From: Paenibacillus durus
Lineage (GTDB): Bacteria; Bacillota; Bacilli; Paenibacillales; Paenibacillaceae
NCBI RefSeq assembly: GCF_000756615.1
Contig: NZ_CP009288.1
Coordinates: 1,736,001 to 1,800,000 of the forward strand
DNA: 64,000 bases
Direction of reading: 5' to 3'
A model generated the notes under the pieces. That model did no database searches. It had not been told where the DNA came from and saw only the letters and a program-made list of their open reading frames with translations. Position 1 is the first letter of the stretch, and every line of letters starts with the position of its first letter. Position numbers and translations under genes: made by a program. Below, one piece after another: positions 59,804 through 64,000 of the stretch.

Positions 59804-60787
59804 ATGTTTCACCAGTTGCTGCAAGCCGCTTCAGAACAATATGGGATCGCATTCTGCGAATTTGAAATTCTTCATAAAACGGGGCGGACGCTGGTCCTGG
59901 CTGTGAAGTCCCTGCAGGGTGATTATGTTCTGAAAAGTATATTTACTAGTGAAAAACGCCTGCAATTTATCTTGGAAGCCGAACACTTTCTGCGGCTGCA
60001 GGGAATTCATATCCCCGAGATTCTTCCTACTCTCGCAGGTACGCGTTATTTTCTGTGGGAAGGGGACCGGTATGTCCTGCAAGAAAAATTGCGGGGTGTT
60101 CCGTTTCCTCCGACGACAATAGAGGCCTTGACCCGCAGGGCGGCCCTTCTGGGGAAAATGCATTCCTCTTCGCTAGGCTTCCTTTCGAAACATGGACCAT
60201 ACGGTTCTGAGGAAAGGCTGTGGCTAAGTACTTATCTAAGGGAACTATCCTCTTTGAAGGATTGGGTTCACTGGTACCAAAACTCTAGAGCATCCAAAAA
60301 AAAGATGATCCTGTCCTATACCGATTTTTTTCAGCAGGCAGGACAGGAGTTGGTTGAACGGCTTGAGCGGCATGCCTTTTTTAAAAGCTGGATCGATACT
60401 CCTCTTCACAAGCATTTTTTGTGTCACGGCGACTTTCATAGCGATAATATCCTGACGGTGGGATCAAGTCTCTACGTTATCGACTTTGAATTCATCCGAT
60501 ATGACTATCCTTCCAAAGATATAGCCCGTTTTCTGCAAGGTATGATGAACCGGCGAAAAGGTTGGGACCCTGTCTGGTTTGATCATCTTCTGAATTCTTA
60601 TCTCCGGGAAAATCCGCTCCGTGATGACCAACTGGATCTAATGTTTTTGGACTTGGCTTTTCCTCATAGCTTTTACCGCTTTGTAGATAAAGGCGGATAC
60701 AGGAATATGTCCTTGGATCATGTGACAGCTTATTTACAAAGAGAGTATGACAAAACCGTGTATTTCCTGCAGCACACCAAACGTTAG
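59804..60787 (+). CDS. CotS/YutH family spore coat kinase-like protein
   Basis: A 327-residue phosphotransferase-fold protein of the CotS family: N-lobe YVLKSIFTSEKRLQFILEAEHFL, catalytic HGDFHSDNIL (Brenner motif) and metal-binding VIDFEFIRYDYPSKDIARF, with a C-terminal helical part. CotS is a B. subtilis spore coat protein. Its presence anchors the locus in sporulation and it is probably expressed late under sigma-K. It is the last gene of the operon; terminator at 60815. Confidence 0.9.
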   Translation: MFHQLLQAASEQYGIAFCEFEILHKTGRTLVLAVKSLQGDYVLKSIFTSEKRLQFILEAEHFLRLQGIHIPEILPTLAGTRYFLWEGDRYVLQEKLRGVPFPPTTIEALTRRAALLGKMHSSSLGFLSKHGPYGSEERLWLSTYLRELSSLKDWVHWYQNSRASKKKMILSYTDFFQQAGQELVERLERHAFFKSWIDTPLHKHFLCHGDFHSDNILTVGSSLYVIDFEFIRYDYPSKDIARFLQGMMNRRKGWDPVWFDHLLNSYLRENPLRDDQLDLMFLDLAFPHSFYRFVDKGGYRNMSLDHVTAYLQREYDKTVYFLQHTKR

Positions 60788-60814
60788 TCTGAGCAGTAGA
60801 GGGAGAGGAAAGTG

Positions 60815-60841
60815 CAGCTTGTCATTGGCAGGCTGTTTTTT
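60815..60841 (+). terminator. Terminator after the CotS-like gene
   Basis: CAGCTTG-TCATTGG-CAGGCTG hairpin followed by six Ts. Confidence 0.8.
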
Positions 60842-60965
60842 CGCTGTTTTCCAGATGTATAATTGAAATACGATATCCGGACTAATATCAATGTCAAATA
60901 TAATAACATTAAAATAAAAAAACATTGCAAGTCCTTTGTTATGAATGTATTATGAATATATAAAA

Positions 60966-60989
60966 ATTATCGAAAACGTTTTAGATAAT
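60966..60989. promoter_or_regulatory. LacI-type operator O1 in front of the lacI gene
   Basis: ATTATCGAAAACGTTTTAGATAAT is a near-perfect 24-bp palindrome with core AAAACGTTTT. It lies immediately before the GGGGTG ribosome site of the regulator gene, so the gene is probably autoregulated. Confidence 0.85.
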
Positions 60990-62027
60990 GTGGGGTGCGT
61001 TATTATAGTTAACATAAGAGATATCGCTAAAGCGGCTGGAGTTTCCGTATCTACCGTTTCCAAAGCATTGAACGGCTATTCGGATGTAAAGAGCAAGACA
61101 AGGGAGATGATCCTCGATGTCGCGAGAGAAATGGATTATTTGCCCAATGTAATGGCTAGGGGGCTGATCACGAAGAAATCGAATACGATTGGAATCTTTT
61201 TCGGGGACAGGCAGAACTCGGGGTTCGACAATCCGTTCTTCAGTGAGCTGATCCGTTCGATCAAGGATGTGGCCGGTGCGGAGGGGTACGATATTCTCAT
61301 CTTCGCCAATCAGAAGCGAACTACGTCCAGTTATAAGACCATATGCTATGAAAAAGGTGTCGACGGCGTCATCCTGATTCTCACCGGCGACCAGCGTACG
61401 GATGAAAACATCCGGGAACTGCATGAGAGTCTGCCGACCGTTTATATCGACAGCGTATCCTATCAATACACCAATGTTAACTTCGTTGAAACGGAAAATG
61501 TGAATGCCTCGTTCCAGGCGGTAGAACATCTGATTCAGCTGGGTCATACGAGAATTTTGAAGATGGCAGGAGACCAGGTGGCCAAGGCGTCATACGACCG
61601 GATCGAAGGTTACAAGCAGGCACTGAATAAGCATGGGCTTAAAGTAGATAACGATTTGATCCTATACGGGGAGTTCTCCAGGGACAAAGCCTATCAGTTA
61701 ATCAAACGTTTCTTCTCAAAACCTTCCGGGGTCACGGCCGTATTCGCATCCAGCGATATGATGGCTTTCGGAATCATTGATGCTCTGAAGGATTTAGGGT
61801 TCAGGGTTCCTGAAGATATTGCAGTCATCGGCTTTGACGATATAGACGAATCCAAAGACTATCAGCCTCCATTGACAACCGTCCACCAACAGCGATTTAC
61901 AATGGGGGAAACGGCGGCAAAAATGCTTCTTCAGCTGATCGACAGCCAAGACGGAATTACCCGGCATGCCACGATTCCAGCGAGACTTGTGATCAGAGAA
62001 AGCAGCGGAACGAAACGAGAGGGCTAA
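60990..62027 (+). CDS. LacI family transcriptional regulator (start codon uncertain)
   Basis: The helix-turn-helix IRDIAKAAGVSVSTVSKALNGYSDVK is at the N-terminus, followed by a periplasmic-binding-like ligand domain (NTIGIFFGD, VIGFDDIDESKDYQPPLTTV) typical of sugar-responsive LacI regulators. The usual MVTIRDIA start aligns with ATA 61005 (or ATT 61002), preceded by GGGGTG at good distance. GTG 60990 has no ribosome site and ATG 60945 would put the operator inside the gene. AAAACGTTTT operators lie before this gene and twice before the ABC operon, so it probably represses sugar uptake until the sugar binds. Confidence 0.88.
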   Translation: MGCVIIVNIRDIAKAAGVSVSTVSKALNGYSDVKSKTREMILDVAREMDYLPNVMARGLITKKSNTIGIFFGDRQNSGFDNPFFSELIRSIKDVAGAEGYDILIFANQKRTTSSYKTICYEKGVDGVILILTGDQRTDENIRELHESLPTVYIDSVSYQYTNVNFVETENVNASFQAVEHLIQLGHTRILKMAGDQVAKASYDRIEGYKQALNKHGLKVDNDLILYGEFSRDKAYQLIKRFFSKPSGVTAVFASSDMMAFGIIDALKDLGFRVPEDIAVIGFDDIDESKDYQPPLTTVHQQRFTMGETAAKMLLQLIDSQDGITRHATIPARLVIRESSGTKREG

Positions 62028-62045
62028 CGCCTTCGTTTCAAATTT

Positions 62046-62228
62046 TATCTAAAACGTTTTAGGAAATGGGTGGACCGAATAAGGAGCTTTCCAGGTGAAC
62101 ACTCCGCTTTTTATTCGTTCACATATAAGAGAGCAGATGGAGCAGGTGATTATTTGAGAAACAAGGGGTGTGATGCAGTAGAAAAATCCGATAGCTTTAC
62201 CTTTTTTTCGGAAAACGTTTTAGAAAAA
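62046..62228 (+). promoter_or_regulatory. Two LacI operators (O2, O3) before the sugar ABC operon
   Basis: TATCTAAAACGTTTTAGGAAA at 62046-62066 and CGGAAAACGTTTTAGAAA at 62209-62226 share the core of O1. O3 is ~35 bases upstream of the binding-protein start, suited to block transcription; O2 could loop to it. The rest of the 62028-62260 gap shows no gene. Confidence 0.8.
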
Positions 62229-62260
62229 TACACTGGCAAATCTAAGGAGGAGAGAATACC

Positions 62261-63619
62261 ATGCAAAAATTGAAGGTATTGGTGCTGGTTTTCGTAATGG
62301 CAGTCATGGCGATCTTGGCAGGATGCGGAGGAGAAAGCTCCGGTTCCGGCACTTCCCAGAATAGTCAGGGTGGAAATAGCGCAGGTGCATCTTCCGCTGA
62401 ACCGACTGAATTAATCGTCATTAACCAGGACCGCTGGGCTCCTTATGTGGAAAAGGCGGTGAAAATCTGGAACGAACAACATCCTGATAAGCAAGTGAAG
62501 CTCAATCAGCTTGTCCTCGGCTACCCGCAATTGCGCCAAAAGATTACAACCGCAGCTGCAGCCGGACAAGCTCCCGACTTCTCCCTGATCGACTCGGTGT
62601 GGGTGGCGGAGTTTGCGGACGCCGGATACCTTAAACCGCTCGATTCGATCGATCCCGACTGGGTGGAGAATGATTTTAAGAAAGACTTCTATCCGGTATT
62701 CGTTGGCGGTGACTCTTATGAAGGGAAGCCTTATGCCATCCGTTCCCAAACGGATATGGCTCTTATCTGGTTCCGCAAGGATTGGTTCAGCCAAGAAGGC
62801 ATTCAACCGCCGAAGACCTGGGACGAATTGATGTCTGCGGCCAAGCATTTTTCCCAGAAGGACGTTCAGGCCAAATACGGGAACTCTCAAGGCATCGCCT
62901 TTCCAGGCGGTCTGAAAGCCGGAGAAACGACGACAAGTCTGTTAATGCCGTTCTTCTGGTCCAGCGGCGCGGATGTCTTCAAGGATGGGAAAGTGGTATT
63001 AGACAGTCCGGAGTCGAAGGCGGCGGTCCAATTCCTGACTGATCTTGTTAATGAAAAGGCATCTACCAAGGAAGTGATTTCCTATGAATGGGATCGGGCC
63101 ACGAAATTGCTGGCAACAGGAAAAGTGGCTTTGTCCGTAGGGGGCAGCTATGAATACGCGATGATCAAGAACACGACCGGGTGGAGCGATGCCGAAATGA
63201 AAGAAAAGCTTGGTTTCGTGCCTATTCCGGCCGGCGGCAGCGGGAAAGTTGCCACATCTGCGGGCGGGATGGACTATGTCATTTATGAACAGGCCAAGCA
63301 GCCAGAACTCGCCATGGAGATTTTGAAAATTGTAACCGGCCCTGAACTGATGAAGGAGTTCGTAGTGGACACGGCACAGAATTCTCCGCGGATTTCGGTA
63401 ACCGAAGGTCTGGACAAAGACAAGGACTGGTTCCTCGCTGAAACGGGCAAGTTCCTGTATGACGCGAATGTCCGTCCGGTGATTCCTGAATATGCAAAGG
63501 TATCGGAACAAATTCAGAAGATGATTGAGAGCGCGGTATCCGGCAAAACGCCTGCCGATCAAGCGGTAACGGAAGCGGCTAAGGCGATCAGCGATGTTAC
63601 AGGACTTCCTCAGCAATAA
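62261..63619 (+). CDS. ABC transporter sugar-binding lipoprotein
   Basis: A 452-residue family 1 solute-binding protein: lipoprotein signal with lipobox LAGC (residues ~19-22), a Ser/Gly-rich linker, then ELIVINQDRWAPYVEKAVKIWNEQHPDKQVKL and the late ATSAGGMDYVIYEQAKQPELAMEILKIV. It captures an oligosaccharide for permeases encoded downstream. AAGGAGGAGAG is a strong ribosome site. It is expected to be induced with its sugar through the LacI protein upstream. Confidence 0.93.
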   Translation: MQKLKVLVLVFVMAVMAILAGCGGESSGSGTSQNSQGGNSAGASSAEPTELIVINQDRWAPYVEKAVKIWNEQHPDKQVKLNQLVLGYPQLRQKITTAAAAGQAPDFSLIDSVWVAEFADAGYLKPLDSIDPDWVENDFKKDFYPVFVGGDSYEGKPYAIRSQTDMALIWFRKDWFSQEGIQPPKTWDELMSAAKHFSQKDVQAKYGNSQGIAFPGGLKAGETTTSLLMPFFWSSGADVFKDGKVVLDSPESKAAVQFLTDLVNEKASTKEVISYEWDRATKLLATGKVALSVGGSYEYAMIKNTTGWSDAEMKEKLGFVPIPAGGSGKVATSAGGMDYVIYEQAKQPELAMEILKIVTGPELMKEFVVDTAQNSPRISVTEGLDKDKDWFLAETGKFLYDANVRPVIPEYAKVSEQIQKMIESAVSGKTPADQAVTEAAKAISDVTGLPQQ

Positions 63620-63630
63620 CTTACAGTAAG

Positions 63631-63658
63631 GGGGATGTTTCCATCCCCTATTCTTTTT
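63631..63658 (+). terminator. Intra-operon attenuating hairpin
   Basis: GGGGATG-TTTC-CATCCCC followed by TATTCTTTTT, between the binding protein and permease genes; it probably lowers permease expression relative to binding protein. Confidence 0.75.
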
Positions 63659-63676
63659 AAAAAGGTGGTGGCGCAT

Positions 63677-64000
63677 GTGGGACAATCGCTGATCACAGCG
63701 ATCCGGGATAATACCGGTTCATCCAAATCCAGATTGAGCAAGAAATGGGCCAAATCCATCCCCTTCTTGCTGATGCTTCCCGCACTTGCGGTGATGGGAC
63801 TGTTCGCTTTGTTTCCGGTCATCAACGCATTTCGGCTCAGTTTATACGATAAGCAGCTTCTGAATCCGGGGGAAACATTTGTCGGGCTGGATCATTATTC
63901 CCAGCTGTTTGCAAACGGAGAATTTATCAATGCCCTGAAGGTCTCCGTCATCTATGTGGCCGGTTCGGTCGCACTGCAATTTCTCGTGGGGCTTGTGCTG
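63677..64000 (+). CDS. ABC sugar transporter permease, MalF/UgpA type (3' truncated by window edge)
   Basis: The frame from GTG 63677 (AAGGTGG eight bases upstream) reads GQSLITAIRDNTGSSKSRL, then SIPFLLMLPALAVMGLFALFPVINAFRLSLYDKQLL and GLDHYSQLFANGEFINALKVSVIYV. This is the N-terminal cytoplasmic segment, first helix and first extracellular loop of a CUT1 permease. It runs off the window end and is the partner of the binding protein just upstream. Confidence 0.88.
   Translation, partial: MGQSLITAIRDNTGSSKSRLSKKWAKSIPFLLMLPALAVMGLFALFPVINAFRLSLYDKQLLNPGETFVGLDHYSQLFANGEFINALKVSVIYVAGSVALQFLVGLVL

Overview
The window looks like a chromosomal stretch of a spore-forming Paenibacillus-type member of the Bacillota. 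It carries an intact pro-sigma-K gene, CotS-type spore coat kinases, a YesM/YesN two-component pair with ABC sugar porters, DUF6431-bearing insertion sequences, and Gram-positive ribosome binding sites and terminators. Base composition changes sharply: GC-rich metabolic operons at about 2-29 kb, and an AT-rich, rearranged accessory zone at about 32-54 kb. No tRNA, rRNA or CRISPR array was seen.

0-13 kb. After a 5'-truncated TetR gene and a quinone-reductase-like MDR gene comes the most interesting locus (about 2.1-12.3 kb): an IclR regulator, a complete quaternary-amine (OpuC/QAT-type) ABC transporter, a nucleoside-hydrolase-family protein, a urocanase-like protein, a DUF917 protein and a histidine-ammonia-lyase-like protein. 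It would be auto-annotated as osmoprotectant uptake plus histidine utilisation. However, the lyase lacks the Ala-Ser-Gly triad that makes the MIO cofactor, and the urocanase lacks the signature cysteine. With a betaine-type transporter, the best reading is a catabolic cluster for a trimethylated histidine, most likely ergothioneine: uptake, trimethylamine elimination, thiourocanate hydration, then opening of a thiohydantoin. This is inference, but testable. The second permease is frameshifted, and a long palindromic repeat sits inside the operon. A VapBC-like module and a DEDDh exonuclease-BRCT protein follow.

14.7-26 kb. A carbohydrate locus: FAD-dependent oxidoreductase, two sugar permeases, a binding lipoprotein, a YesM/YesN pair, a secreted beta-helix protein and a SurA-like lipoprotein. 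Two promoters share an upstream element, 60 bp from the -10 box in both, that may be the YesN site.

26-32 kb. MFS transporter, SEC14/STAS-like protein, F420-type reductase, SDR, TetR, and a frameshifted DHA2 efflux pump. Palindromic operators in front of the SDR and the pump define a small TetR regulon.

32-45 kb. An accessory zone: a DUF3006/Excalibur/lipoprotein operon bracketed by degenerate direct repeats, a 1355-residue DUF4011-helicase-nuclease resembling the Hhe phage-defence protein, sigK, an AlkD-like protein, an IS91-type remnant, UPF0158 and SEC-C proteins, and several gene fragments.

45-53 kb. A sugar operon (GPH symporter, Crh-like HPr, oligo-1,6-glucosidase) destroyed by two insertion sequences. 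One is a 3005-bp three-gene element with a 6-bp target duplication. The other is a 1603-bp element whose flanks belong to different genes, implying a deletion or rearrangement.

53.8-60.8 kb. Divergent operons of glycosyltransferases, a PIG-L deacetylase, a glycosyltransferase-lectin fusion, a HipA-like kinase and a CotS-like kinase, probably building a spore-surface glycan. The window ends in a LacI-controlled ABC sugar operon with three operators. The lacI start codon may be non-canonical.
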